Below, in pieces: positions 43,787-52,930 of a stretch of DNA of 64,000 nt. The DNA comes from CAVUPF01 sp963743285. GTDB taxonomy: Bacteria; Actinomycetota; Thermoleophilia; Solirubrobacterales; 70-9. Below the pieces are notes generated by a model. That model did no database searches. It was given only the letters and a program-made list of their open reading frames with translations, and was not told the origin of the DNA. Location: contig CAVUPF010000001.1 in assembly GCA_963743285.1 (NCBI GenBank), positions 558,001-622,000 of the forward strand, given 5' to 3'. A program made the translations under genes and the position numbers. Every line of letters begins with the position of its first letter. Position 1 is the first letter of the stretch.

Positions 43787-44892
43787 GCTCCGATGTGATC
43801 CTGACGCTCGTCGTCGTCGCCGCGCTCGGTTTTGGCTTCAGCAATGGCTTTCACGACACCCTCGACCTAATCTCAACCGCGGTCTCCACCGGCGCGGCGC
43901 CGCCGCAGGTGGCGATCACGGTCGCGGCGCTGCTCAACTTCCTCGGCGCCTTCATCTCGGTTGCGGTGGCGGCCACCGTCGCCCACGACATGGTCGATGC
44001 GGCGGCGATCACCCCGAGCGTCGTCTTCGCCGGGTTGATCGGCGCGATCGCCTGGAACTTGGCGACCTGGCACTTCAGCTTGCCGTCCAGCTCCTCGCAC
44101 GCGCTGATCGGCGGGGTGGTCGGGGCCACCCTGGCGGCGACCGGGACCGGCGCGGTGCTCGGCGGCGGGCTTTTGGACAAAGTGCTGCTCCCGGCCCTGA
44201 TCGCCCCACTCGCAGCGTTCCTGCTCGCCGGCTTCCTCATCGTGGTCATCTACCGCCTGGTTGGCGGGCGGCGCCCGGGGCCGACGACGCGCGCCTTTCG
44301 TCGGGCACAGATCGTCTCCGGCGGGCTGCTCGCCCTTGCCCACGGCGCCAACGACGCACAGAAGACGACAGGAGTGATCATGATCGCGCTGATCGCCAAC
44401 GGCAGCCTAGGCCCGCACGCGGGGCCGCCCCTTTGGGCGATTGTCGTCGCGGCGGCGGCGATCGCGCTTGGTACCTACAGCGGCGGCTGGCGGGTGATGC
44501 GCACGACCGGGGCGCGGATCATCAAGATGGACGCGGCGCAAGGCTTTTCCGCGCAGAGTGCCGGGGCTACCGCGATCCTCGTCTCCACCCTGTTTGGCTT
44601 CCCGATCTCGACCACCCACGCGATCAGCGGCGGCGTGATGGGCGCCGGGGCCGCCAAGCGGGTCTCGGCCGTGCGCTGGGGGGTAGCCGGCAACATCGTC
44701 GCTGCCTGGTTGCTGACCTTGCCGGCTGCGGGGGCGATCGGGGCGGCGGCCTATGGGATCGTCAGGATCTTCGGCACCGGGGCGCTGGGGCCGGTTTTGG
44801 TGAGCTTGATCGCGCTGGCGCTGATCGCCGCGGCCTTCCTGCGCCGCTCACAGCGCGAGCAGCAACTCGCCCAAGTCGGGCCGTCGGCGTAG
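43783..44892 (+). CDS. pit: Low-affinity inorganic phosphate transporter, PiT family
   Basis: 369 residues with about ten membrane helices. The duplicated PiT signature appears as GFSNGFHDTLD near the N-terminus and LAHGANDAQKTTGVI in the second half, with AWNLATWHFSLPSSSSHALIGG and FGFPISTTHAISGGVMG as the paired SS/TTHA motifs. Proton- or metal-phosphate symport is expected. Its first signature reads HDTLD where many relatives have HDxAN. It is coupled to the DUF47 gene. Confidence 0.92.
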   Translation: MSSDVILTLVVVAALGFGFSNGFHDTLDLISTAVSTGAAPPQVAITVAALLNFLGAFISVAVAATVAHDMVDAAAITPSVVFAGLIGAIAWNLATWHFSLPSSSSHALIGGVVGATLAATGTGAVLGGGLLDKVLLPALIAPLAAFLLAGFLIVVIYRLVGGRRPGPTTRAFRRAQIVSGGLLALAHGANDAQKTTGVIMIALIANGSLGPHAGPPLWAIVVAAAAIALGTYSGGWRVMRTTGARIIKMDAAQGFSAQSAGATAILVSTLFGFPISTTHAISGGVMGAGAAKRVSAVRWGVAGNIVAAWLLTLPAAGAIGAAAYGIVRIFGTGALGPVLVSLIALALIAAAFLRRSQREQQLAQVGPSA

Positions 44893-44920
44893 CACGGCAG
44901 GCGCGACGTACAATTGCTAG

Positions 44921-45271
44921 ATGCGCACTTTGCGCGATGTCGCAGTCATCATGACGCTGGCCTTCGGTGTTGCCTTCGTGCCCGCCGGCGGCAACGTCGC
45001 GGAAGCTGTGCTCACCGCCCTCACGATGGGGTTCCTCGCGGCAATCGCCTGGATGCTCTACGTGCTGAGCCGCCAGAACGAGTTGACGCTGGCGACCCTC
45101 AGCGACGGGCGGCGGGCGATCCTCTACGGCGCCCTGGGGATGATCGCCCTCCTGATTGCCGGCACCGACGAGCTCTTCTCAAGTGGAGGCGGCACGGTCA
45201 TCTGGATCCTCCTCCTGGCTGCCTCGGTGGTGGCGATATGGCGGGTCTGGGTAGAGGCGAATACGTATTAA
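44921..45271 (+). CDS. Small integral membrane protein, unknown function
   Basis: 116 residues with three to four membrane segments: DVAVIMTLAFGVAFVPAGG, AVLTALTMGFLAAIAWMLYVL, RAILYGALGMIALLIAG and GTVIWILLLAASVVAIWRVW. An RQNELTLATLSDGRR loop separates the first and second pairs. It is not recognised as a characterised family. It lies 28 bases after PiT and may be the last gene of the phosphate locus. Confidence 0.7.
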   Translation: MRTLRDVAVIMTLAFGVAFVPAGGNVAEAVLTALTMGFLAAIAWMLYVLSRQNELTLATLSDGRRAILYGALGMIALLIAGTDELFSSGGGTVIWILLLAASVVAIWRVWVEANTY

Positions 45272-45870
45272 ACGAGGCAAGCCGGGCACTCGTCCTCGCT
45301 GGTGCCAAGCCATGTCGTGGCGTCTTTCGATTACCTCTGCGCGCATGAGGACAGTTAGAGCTAGAGCGGAAAATGGCAAAGTGGATCTGGCTCCGTGAGG
45401 CTCCGTTTGAGACCAGGAATGACACCACGGAATCTTCGCGTGGCAGCAATGGTACTTCGGTAGCCGCTGCCACGAGGGGAGGAGGGGGGAGGGGTTCGGC
45501 AGTCGCCAGCTCAAACGCAACGCCAGACGCTCCGGGCACGCCGCCAAAAGACTTGCTAATGACACGCTCGGGGGGCGTCGATTCGACGCAGCTTGCGTTA
45601 GGAGTAGTGAACGGTACATATAGACCGGAAAGCGCCCGTTGAGGTGCCGCAAACCAGGCTGGGTGTGGGAGGCGCGCAGCGGGCATGCCTATGCAGCGCC
45701 GGGGCGCGGAGTCGGACAGAAAAGGCTCACCCGAACGACGGAGTGACCGTTGGAACCAACCCGGAGACTCCGGTAGAAGGCCTTCCGGTCACTGATGAGA
45801 GTCGGCGAGGTCAAGTTTTGCCTACGCACACCCCTCCGTTACTGTCTGCGACCAGAATCGCGGAAAATCC
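45272..45870. other. Gene-poor stretch, about 600 bases
   Basis: No convincing gene. An 89-codon open frame at 45373-45642 has low-complexity Gly/Ser/Thr sequence and no family resemblance, and a long antisense frame overlaps it. Base use is less GC-biased at third positions than in the flanking phosphate genes, suggesting foreign or decayed DNA at the start of the accessory region. Confidence 0.5.
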
Positions 45871-46042
45871 TTACACGGCGAGTACCGTCCGCCAGTCCTC
45901 GCGCAACGGCTCGGCGCCAAGCTCCTCGATCGCCAGCGCGACGATGTTCCTCGTGCCCGATCGCTCCGGTGGGCAGGTGCAGCTTGCCGATCAACTGCCC
46001 CTCGAACTCTACCTTCAGATCGGCGGGGTCGCAGGTTGCGCG
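45871..46042 (-). pseudogene. Remnant of a small protein gene, frameshifted
   Basis: Directly after the stop of the gene at 46046-46255, in the same frame, comes DPADLKVEFEGQLIGKLHLPTG. Sequence with protein character then resumes one frame over as RNIVALAIEELGAEPLREDW and stops at 45871-45873. One indel near 45945 separates the parts, and no start codon is evident. It is probably the third member of a small decayed operon; function is unknown. Confidence 0.4.
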
Positions 46043-46045
46043 AGC

Positions 46046-46255
46046 CTAGTCGCTGTGCTTGGTGATCAGCTTCAGCCGCGGTTCGGCCACCGAGATCAGG
46101 TCCAGCATCTGGCCCTCCTCGTCGGAGATCTCGATTTGCTTCCACTCGCCGCGCTCGTCGACCACCGTGCCCTTCGTGCCGGCCGGACAGCGGCCGACCG
46201 CATCGAGCGGCTCGACGTAGTCGATTTCACCGATTGCGTGCTTGACGGTTGCCAT
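46046..46255 (-). CDS. Small DUF4926-like protein
   Basis: 69 residues: HAIGEIDYVEPLDAVGRCPAG, GTVVDERGEWKQIEISDEEG and EPRLKLI. The G-T-V-V-D..E-I-S-D-E-E-G pattern resembles the DUF4926 small beta-barrel family from memory, at moderate certainty. It lies 12 bases after a DUF6883-like remnant on the same strand, a pairing I recall in other genomes. An isolated accessory unit, possibly part of a toxin/immunity-type cassette. Confidence 0.5.
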   Translation of the reverse strand: MATVKHAIGEIDYVEPLDAVGRCPAGTKGTVVDERGEWKQIEISDEEGQMLDLISVAEPRLKLITKHSD

Positions 46256-46267
46256 AGTCTTTCGAGT

Positions 46268-46438
46268 TTAGGGCCTGAGGTAGGCGGTTGTCATGTGTGG
46301 CTGCGCATCGGCCTCGGCGATCCGCCAGACCGTTCTCAACTCGACCACCCGCTCGCTCTTTTCCCCGCACCTCCGCAGCGGGAAATCCACCACGCAGTTG
46401 TACCCATACGGCAGGTTGCGGCGCACGGAACTGATCAT
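46268..46438 (-). pseudogene. DUF6883-like fragment
   Basis: 56 codons from an internal ATG: LPYGYNCVVDFPLRRCGEKS, VVELRTVWRIAEADAQPHMT and TAYLRP. The pattern G-Y-x-V-D-F-P..V-R-T-x-W-x-I..P-x-x-x-T-A-Y resembles the C-terminal part of DUF6883 proteins. Its usual N-terminal helices are not seen; a stop lies just upstream in frame, so the gene is truncated or frameshifted. It is adjacent to a DUF4926-like gene. Family assignment is tentative. Confidence 0.4.
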
Positions 46439-46590
46439 CGAGGACGATCACATCCACGTGTCGTCGCCGGGCGTGACGGCCGCAAGCGAGCAGGCAGGCA
46501 AATGACGTGCCACTTCTCGTTGACCGCCGCGCGCAGCCGCAGTAGAATCCCGATTGGTCACTAACCCCTGGGCCGGATGGAGCAGGCACG

Positions 46591-47619
46591 ATGAAAACCG
46601 ATGCGAGGCGGGCCACGCTGGTGCTGGCTGTCTCGGCGGTCGCGGCCCTGACGGCGCTCTCCACCGCGGCAACAGCCTCCGCCGCGTCGGTGCCCTCGAT
46701 AGCGGCGGTATCGGTGTCGCACATCACCGCCACCGATGCGACCCTCGAAGCCCCGATCGACCCGAACGGTCTGGAAACGACCTACGAATTTCATCTAGCC
46801 TCTCCTGCCTGCCAGAAAGAATGGCCGCTGGTCGGACCGTGTTTTGCGATCAGTGAGCGTCCCTTGCCGAGCGGGAATATCAGCGCACAGTCCGGCGATC
46901 AGACCGTCAGCTTCGACCTCAACAGCGCTGGCGTAAAGCTGCTGCCTGACACCTGGTACGAATACGCGGTGACTGCCTCCAATTCCGCCGGAGAAGTGAC
47001 GGGACACAATCCGGGGGAAGGGCCCGGTATTGGCCGTAACTTCGCGGGGGGAGGAGGCGAACAGAACTTCAAGACGCTTGGCGGCCCACCGCTGATCGAA
47101 AGCGAGTCGCTCTCGAATCTGACCCCCACCGATGCCACCCTCGAAGCCCAGATCAACACCGCGGGGCTCGAAACCACCTACGAGTTCAAGATGTGGGCCT
47201 CGCCGTGCTCGCATCACGCGTCCGGCTGTGAACTGATAGAAGACGTTTCCCTGCCGAGCGGCAAGCTGCTCGGCTCCTTTGTAGGCCAGAGCGTCAGCCT
47301 CGACCTCAATAGCGCCGGAGTGAAGTTGACGCCGGGCGGCGAATACGGCTACTCCGTGAACGCGACCAATTCCGTCGGCAGCGTCGAAGGCCCTTGGCAT
47401 CAATTCGAACCGCCGCCTTCAACCCCCTGGGTGCTCCTAGGCTCTGGAGAGACAGTCCCCAAAGCCTTGCCGGGAGCGCCGGCCGTGGGGGTGCCCACCG
47501 CCTACCAGCCCTCGCCCCCGAGCTACTCGTCGCACGGCCACCACAGAAAGCACCATCGCGGAAAGCACAAGCGGGGACGGCACCGCAGCAAGCTGCACCG
47601 AGCCAGGCGCGCGGGCTAG
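46591..47619 (+). CDS. Exported protein with two fibronectin-like modules and basic tail
   Basis: 342 residues: a signal peptide (LVLAVSAVAALTALSTAATASA), then two similar modules of about 110 residues, each with TDATLEA.I...GLETTYEF and SFDLNSAGVKL.P...Y.V.A.NS-type strands, then a Pro-rich linker and a strongly basic His/Lys/Arg tail (HGHHRKHHRGKHKRGRHRS). These modules recur in several genes at 55.9-60.5 kb. Extracellular or cell-surface location is expected, and the basic tail might bind teichoic-acid-like or nucleic polymers (inference). Confidence 0.75.
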   Translation: MKTDARRATLVLAVSAVAALTALSTAATASAASVPSIAAVSVSHITATDATLEAPIDPNGLETTYEFHLASPACQKEWPLVGPCFAISERPLPSGNISAQSGDQTVSFDLNSAGVKLLPDTWYEYAVTASNSAGEVTGHNPGEGPGIGRNFAGGGGEQNFKTLGGPPLIESESLSNLTPTDATLEAQINTAGLETTYEFKMWASPCSHHASGCELIEDVSLPSGKLLGSFVGQSVSLDLNSAGVKLTPGGEYGYSVNATNSVGSVEGPWHQFEPPPSTPWVLLGSGETVPKALPGAPAVGVPTAYQPSPPSYSSHGHHRKHHRGKHKRGRHRSKLHRARRAG

Positions 47620-47633
47620 GAAGCCACTCGGTC

Positions 47634-48965
47634 ATGGGGTGGGGCGGACGCAGTCACGGTGGGGCTCTACTTGGCCTGACCCTCGCCGTCTTGATGGTCG
47701 TGCCAGCCTCCGCATCCGCTAGCACCGGTGCGATCGAAGGCGTCACCGTCGAATCGTCACTTGCTCACGCCTCAGTCCAGAACCTCTCCGTCGACTACAA
47801 CGGATGCTCGCTGGCCGACGATCCGACTTGCTCATGGGAAGCTGCCGCCTGGCTTGTGGCTCCGCCGAGGACTTCCTGTCCTCCCAATGGTTCATATCTG
47901 GAAATGTACGAGGGGAACCCCCCGAACCTTCCCGGCGTTCTCGACAATTGGAGGATCTGGAGCCTGGAATCGACCGGCGATGCCAGTGTCCACAGCGGTC
48001 CTCTCCAGCTGAACCTCGAAGGCGTCAATGATCAGTTCCTCTGCCTCTACGCCACCGAACCGTCCGCCACGACGACGACCAAAACGCTGTCGAGTGGAGC
48101 GCAACCTGCGTACACGTATGAATTACCCGATTCCTCGGAGCTCCTCGCGTCCCAGCCCCTGCACGTCGAACAGCCGCCGACTGCGGACGAAACCTCGTCA
48201 GGCGAAGTCGAATTGGGGATGTCTGGCGAAATCATTCCCTCCAAACTGCCCCGCTCTCGGCCGGCTCCCGTCTCCCTGCGGATTGGCTTCATCTCTGAAG
48301 AACCGAGCACCCACACTGCTCCCGAACTGACTCGGATCGCGCTTGAAATCTTTCGCAACGTCACGTTCCAGACGGCGGGATTGCCGAGTTGCCCGCTCGC
48401 CAAGCTCTATTCGACCACGGCAACGGCTCGCCAGGCGTGCGCGCGGTCGCTGGTTGGTCGCGGTCGCGTCATCTCTGAAGTCAAGCTGCCGGGCCGAGCA
48501 CCCGCGACGATCGACGGCAGTCTCTTGGCTTTTTACAACTCTGCCGAAGGCCACCGAGGGATTCTCGCCCGAGTCACCAGCGGCGGCTCTTTGCCACTCA
48601 CCTATGTGATCCCGTTTAGGTTCCGAAAAGACCGCGGCCTTTTCGGAACTAGCCTATATGTCGACCGGTCGCATATGACAGGCATTCAGGGCATATGTGC
48701 GATTGGCCATCCCAACTGCTTTAGCACCTACGGTTTCGAAGGCATCTACGGCCATATCTCCAGCTTCGAGCTGACCCTGAAGCGCCGCTTTACCCGCGCC
48801 GACCGAAGGGAGAGCTTTGTGAATGCAGACTGTCCCGCCGGCGGGCGTCAGCTATCCGCCGGATTCGAGGGAGTAAGCGTGAACTACGACCAAGGTTCCC
48901 GGTTGGGGGGCGAGAGTGCCACCTTCCTCGGCAGGTGTGAGGTTGCAAATTCTGGCGCAGAATAG
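47634..48965 (+). CDS. Exported protein of unknown function
   Basis: 443 residues from ATG 47634, 15 bases after the previous gene. Signal peptide (GALLGLTLAVLMVVPASASA) followed by a mature part with several Cys (YNGCSLADDPTCSW, GICAIGHPNCFSTYGFEG) and a conserved-looking end (FTRADRRESFVNADCPAGG). The order resembles secreted proteins common in Thermoleophilia that end in FxNADCPA; no function is known. The longer open frame from 47394 overlaps the preceding gene and is rejected. Probably co-transcribed with 46591-47619. Confidence 0.7.
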   Translation: MGWGGRSHGGALLGLTLAVLMVVPASASASTGAIEGVTVESSLAHASVQNLSVDYNGCSLADDPTCSWEAAAWLVAPPRTSCPPNGSYLEMYEGNPPNLPGVLDNWRIWSLESTGDASVHSGPLQLNLEGVNDQFLCLYATEPSATTTTKTLSSGAQPAYTYELPDSSELLASQPLHVEQPPTADETSSGEVELGMSGEIIPSKLPRSRPAPVSLRIGFISEEPSTHTAPELTRIALEIFRNVTFQTAGLPSCPLAKLYSTTATARQACARSLVGRGRVISEVKLPGRAPATIDGSLLAFYNSAEGHRGILARVTSGGSLPLTYVIPFRFRKDRGLFGTSLYVDRSHMTGIQGICAIGHPNCFSTYGFEGIYGHISSFELTLKRRFTRADRRESFVNADCPAGGRQLSAGFEGVSVNYDQGSRLGGESATFLGRCEVANSGAE

Positions 48966-50071
48966 TTCCAGAAACCCTGCGATATTCGCTGGAGTCAAGC
49001 GACCGTTCCGGCTAGTCCGCAGACTCTGTCGAGTTAATGCTCGAACCGCGAGACAGGCCACTCGAACGTAGAAGCGTCCTTGAGAGCGGCATCGGCCGGG
49101 CTGGCGACGAGGGCGAGGGAGCCGTGAGCACCTAGGTTGCCCGCGGTCCTCGATGATCCGGACTTCGATCACGCTTGACCCGCGCCGGATCCGTGCCTCG
49201 GAATGGAGATTCCTGCAGAACGCCTGAAACTCGGCGGCGATTGCAACGACCGACGCGTGGTTGATCTGGGTCGTGGAATATCGCCGCCCGGGCTTGGTGC
49301 CTCCTACGGCAGCATGAGCGTCTTCGAGTTCAGCCAGCCGTGCGAGTTGCTTCGAGTCCCGATTGTCCAGTGATCGAGACATTCTGGACGCTCCGAATTA
49401 CTCGTTCGGCCCCGACGCCCGCTAAATCGCCCAGCCCTCGGATCCCCGGTCCTCCCCGCCATGCCCGAAGCCGGCGTGGGGGAGAGGGATCTCCGATCCA
49501 TCCCGCCTTACCGCCTGACGCCGTCAGGTCCGAGCAGTGGTCCAGGGGGCGAACTTTCCCGCCACGGGCCTCTGGGAGATATCGAAGGCCGCGCGGCCAC
49601 CCGAGACGGCCCAAGCCGAGGAGCGCGAGCCAACGCCTCGGCGCCTCGCGCTCGCCGGCGCTGAGCGATTGCCAGGCCCTATGCACATGCTGCGCCGAGT
49701 CGAGTGCTCCGCCGCCCTCGGCCTGCTCCACGGCATGATTGGCGAACGGGTTCAGATCGTCGTCAGCTTGCCCGGCATGCCGACCGCGCCGTGGCTCGAG
49801 TTCCACATCGGCCGTCATGCCTGCCGGTTGATCGAGCCGCTCGACGGCCCCGGCTTATTCTCCGGGTGAGTTCAAGACCGACGCCCGGACCAGCCTGTCT
49901 CGACCCGGGAGGGACGCACCCGGCTGGGTCGCCTTCGGGGCGTGGAGCTGGAGGAGCGGCATCACTGGATGTATATTCGGCCACGACACCTCCGATCCTC
50001 GTCGAGGACGCCGTGACTCCAGGTAGCCTGCCAGGCGAAGCTCTCGGGCCAACGACACTTGGAGGGGATCA
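48966..50071. other. Gene-poor stretch with remnants, about 1.1 kb
   Basis: No intact gene is convincing. Besides the fragment at 49150-49382, a short plus-strand frame at 49681-49869 (MHMLRRVECSAALGLLHGMI.., PTAPWLEFHIG) has protein-like composition but no recognised family. Several overlapping frames on both strands are GC shadows. The region separates two groups of exported-protein genes and probably consists of decayed accessory DNA. Confidence 0.45.
49150..49382 (-). pseudogene. Truncated small-protein gene remnant
   Basis: From ATG 49382: DSKQLARLAELEDAHAAVGG, KPGRRYSTTQINHASVVAIA and AEFQAFCRNLHSEA, which resembles a hypothetical protein family of actinomycetes. After HSEA the expected continuation is lost and the frame runs on as unrelated Arg-rich sequence. 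Likely decayed; function unknown. Confidence 0.35.
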
Positions 50072-51745
50072 GTGAGCAGTTCAAGCCGTGCAACGTGGGC
50101 CGGTCTTTTCGGGACGCTGTTGGTGCTGGCATTTGCCCCCGCTGCAAACGCGGCGATCACCAGCTCCCAGATCACCTCGCCCGCAAGCCCGAGCTATGGG
50201 ATCTATGACGAAGAATCCCCGAACACGATCGCGGTCTCCGGAACCACCAGCGGTGGCAATCCCGCCACCAACAAAGTCAACCTCGACTGCTTCTACGGCA
50301 GCGGCCCCAAAGATACGGTGCTCGCAGAAGAAGTTTCGCTCAACCCTGACGGAAGCTTCTCGGTTCCCGCTGCGAGTCTCTCAAAAATCGAGGATCAAGT
50401 CTGCCGCCTGAGGGCAGTTCCGACCGGCGCCATACCTGCGGATCTCTCGCCGTTTAGCGGGCCGGTGATGGCGACCGGTGAACGAGACAAAACCAGCAAG
50501 ATCGGAAGCGGTCCCAACGCTGGCCAGCCCTACGACTTCTATATGTGGGGTCAGCAGCAGAGCGCGGCCGATGACTACGACTCCGCTGGCGGCTGCGGCC
50601 TCGACGACGGCTACCTCTTTGACTCCGAATTCAATTTGTCGACGACGACCTTCTACTGCAACGACTGGTTCAAGTCCTACGAGGATTTCGAAAACCAAGC
50701 CGCTTCTACGCGATCGGAGATGCGGGTCGACGGAGCCGACGCCTATCTCCCAGCCGACGCGGAGCAAATCAACGCAGAAGCAAGTTCAGGGTTTCCGACC
50801 CTCACCTACTCCTATAGCCAAGACCCGCTGACCGGCAACCTGACGATCCATGAGTCCGATCAGATCGTCAAGTGCCCGGAAGCGACCTATCCGCCCACCA
50901 AAACCAGCTGTCCCTCATTCCTCAGCACCGGCGTGCGCGATGAACGCACGATCGTGCAGAGCAACGAAGGCCACCTGGTCACGATCACCGACCAGTACGT
51001 GAGCACGGACGGGCAGGCTCACACGCTCGACCTGCTTCCCCAAAACGTCCAGTACTTTGGCGGCAACGGCGAAAATATCGCCTATCGCTTCCCTGGGGAA
51101 AGCTCCTTTGCCACCCACAAAGACGGCGAAAGCGTCGCCTTCTCCGGTGAAACACCCGCCGCCGTCTTCGCCCAGGTCCAGGGCTCCCCAGACGGAGACA
51201 CCTTAACCGGCCGGGGGGCGATCGTCTTCGATCACTCCGCCTCGCCTGCGACCTTCAATGCGGTCAACAACAAAGAAAGCAACTTCTACTTCCACCAAAG
51301 CGCGGCTGTGCCGGCCGCCGGCTCGACCACTCTGCGCTTCGCTTACGCCCAGGCCTACGCCAGCTCCGAAGTCGAAGCGCTGGTCGAGCAGGCTGAGAGC
51401 TCCTTCAAGCCGCCGCCCGCGCCCCCGCCTCCAGCGCCCGTGGTGGTTCCTTCCAACTCATTCACGTTCGGCAAGGTGAAGCTCGACAAGCGGAAGGGCA
51501 CCGCGACGCTTCAGGTCAATGTCCCCGACGCGGGCACGATCGTCCTCTCCGGCAAGCAGATCAAGACAGTCAAGCGGGGCGCCTTGGCTGCCGGTACCGT
51601 CAGCCTGACGGTCACTCCGAAGGGCAAGCTTGCTCACAAGCTCAAGCTCACCGGCAAGGCGAAGGCAACGGCGAAGGTGACCTTCACCCCTACCGGGGGA
51701 AGCGCGAAGACGGAGACCAAGCCCCTGAAGCTGATCAGGCGCTGA
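50072..51745 (+). CDS. Large exported protein with Lys-rich C-terminal beta domain
   Basis: 557 residues from a GTG after TTGGAGGGG. Signal peptide (GLFGTLLVLAFAPAANAA), an N-terminal Ig-like part (NTIAVSGTTSGGNPATNKVN), a central region with several Cys and many aromatic residues, then a Pro-rich hinge (KPPPAPPPPAPVVVP) and a C-terminal domain of about 95 residues (FTFGKVKLDKRKGTATLQVN.. VTFTPTGGSAKT). That last domain is shared with the proteins at 57991 and 58808. A cell-surface protein of unknown function. Confidence 0.72.
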   Translation: MSSSSRATWAGLFGTLLVLAFAPAANAAITSSQITSPASPSYGIYDEESPNTIAVSGTTSGGNPATNKVNLDCFYGSGPKDTVLAEEVSLNPDGSFSVPAASLSKIEDQVCRLRAVPTGAIPADLSPFSGPVMATGERDKTSKIGSGPNAGQPYDFYMWGQQQSAADDYDSAGGCGLDDGYLFDSEFNLSTTTFYCNDWFKSYEDFENQAASTRSEMRVDGADAYLPADAEQINAEASSGFPTLTYSYSQDPLTGNLTIHESDQIVKCPEATYPPTKTSCPSFLSTGVRDERTIVQSNEGHLVTITDQYVSTDGQAHTLDLLPQNVQYFGGNGENIAYRFPGESSFATHKDGESVAFSGETPAAVFAQVQGSPDGDTLTGRGAIVFDHSASPATFNAVNNKESNFYFHQSAAVPAAGSTTLRFAYAQAYASSEVEALVEQAESSFKPPPAPPPPAPVVVPSNSFTFGKVKLDKRKGTATLQVNVPDAGTIVLSGKQIKTVKRGALAAGTVSLTVTPKGKLAHKLKLTGKAKATAKVTFTPTGGSAKTETKPLKLIRR

Positions 51746-51920
51746 AGCGGAGAGGACCTCAGGCACGAGGCGTCCTGTCCCGACGCCAAGTCGCCCTTCG
51801 ACAATCCGATGGTGGCAGCAGGAGACGAATCGGGCCCCGTATTGGCCGTCGCTACTCCGCAAGGCCTAATGTGTACCTCTGCACGTACCGCCGCAGAGAA
51901 GTTTGTCCTCGGCTCGAACA

Positions 51921-52175
51921 TCAGCGCAGCTCGTCAAGCGAGGCGACCTCGAGGTCAAAGGGTTCCTCGGCGGAGCGCCGGCGCCGGTATGGGGAGACGG
52001 TCACACGATGGACTTCGCCACAAACGCAAGGGACCTCGATTGGCCGCGTGTCGGCGGCTGGGTCGGTGTCGACCTTGAGGCGCCGGAGCTTGCCGGCAGG
52101 CTTGCAGCCGAACGAAATCACCCAGCCATAGTCAACGGGTTCGGTGCGCCTTTTCCGGTGATGAGGGTGGGGCAT
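51921..52175 (-). CDS. Small hypothetical protein with a Cys pair
   Basis: 84 residues: DYGWVISFGCKPAGKLRRLK, RPIEVPCVCGEVHRVTVSPY and PFDLEVASLDELR. Composition and the C-x-C pair look like a small zinc-ribbon or other folded protein, with balanced codon use. No family is recognised. It lies alone between an exported protein and the MaoC gene in a stretch of about 590 bases with nothing else visible. Confidence 0.4.
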   Translation of the reverse strand: MPHPHHRKRRTEPVDYGWVISFGCKPAGKLRRLKVDTDPAADTRPIEVPCVCGEVHRVTVSPYRRRRSAEEPFDLEVASLDELR

Positions 52176-52340
52176 CTGCTTATCCTTTCGGAATTGAGTC
52201 GGAAGGGGCCAGCTCGATCGCCGCCAGCGCCGCCGGCGAGTTGAGCCTCACCGCTGCCCCCAGGCCTAAGACCCACCAGGTCGACTGGGGGCGGATTGCC
52301 TCCTCTTCGAAGCATGCCGCATCGCGTAGACTGGACCAAG

Positions 52341-52817
52341 ATGGCTTCTTCGGTGGAGGTAAAGGGCGTCGAGGGGATGCAGGCGATGGTCGGGCAAGAG
52401 ATCGGCCCGAGTGAGTGGCGGACCGTCACACAGGCCGACATCAATGCCTTCGCCGATCTATCCGGCGATCACCAGTGGATCCACGTCGATGTCGAGCGGG
52501 CCGGATCCGAGAGCCCCTTCGGGACGACGATCGCCCACGGCAACCTGACTCTCTCGCTCGTCGACGGCTTCCGCGGCGAAATGATCGCTCCCAGCGGCTT
52601 CGTGCTTGGCGTTAATTATGGGTGGGACAAGATCAGGTTCCCGGCCCCGGTTCCGGTTGACAGCAAGGTCCGCGCGCGCGCCGAGGTCGTCTCGGTCGAC
52701 GAGAAAGGCGGCGGCTGGTGGCAGGTCGTCACCCGCTTCACCCTCGAGGTCGAGGGCAATGAGAAGCCGTGCTTCGTGGGCGACAGCGTCACCCGCGTGA
52801 TGGCACCCGCTAACTGA
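52341..52817 (+). CDS. MaoC-family dehydratase / (R)-specific enoyl-CoA hydratase-like
   Basis: 158 residues from ATG 52341. Hot-dog fold with the hydratase motif ADLSGDHQWIHVDVERAG followed by SPFGTTIAHGNLTLSLV, in which Asp and His form the catalytic pair. Then come FVLGVNYGWDKIRFPAPVPV and KVRARAEVVSVDEKGGGWW. It should hydrate enoyl-CoA or a related thioester. It stands alone. Confidence 0.9.
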   Translation: MASSVEVKGVEGMQAMVGQEIGPSEWRTVTQADINAFADLSGDHQWIHVDVERAGSESPFGTTIAHGNLTLSLVDGFRGEMIAPSGFVLGVNYGWDKIRFPAPVPVDSKVRARAEVVSVDEKGGGWWQVVTRFTLEVEGNEKPCFVGDSVTRVMAPAN

Positions 52818-52930
52818 CGAACGCCACCTCAGGTGCCGGCGCGGGCTCGGCGGCCAGATCCTCACGATCTCGGCGCTGCGCTTGCCCGATGGCACCGGAG
52901 CCGTGGGGGGCGTGGCTACACTTTCTCCCG

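Noticed and set aside
45373..45642. 89-codon frame in the gene-poor stretch
   Set aside because: Low-complexity Gly/Ser/Thr sequence, no family resemblance and no clear ribosome-binding site.
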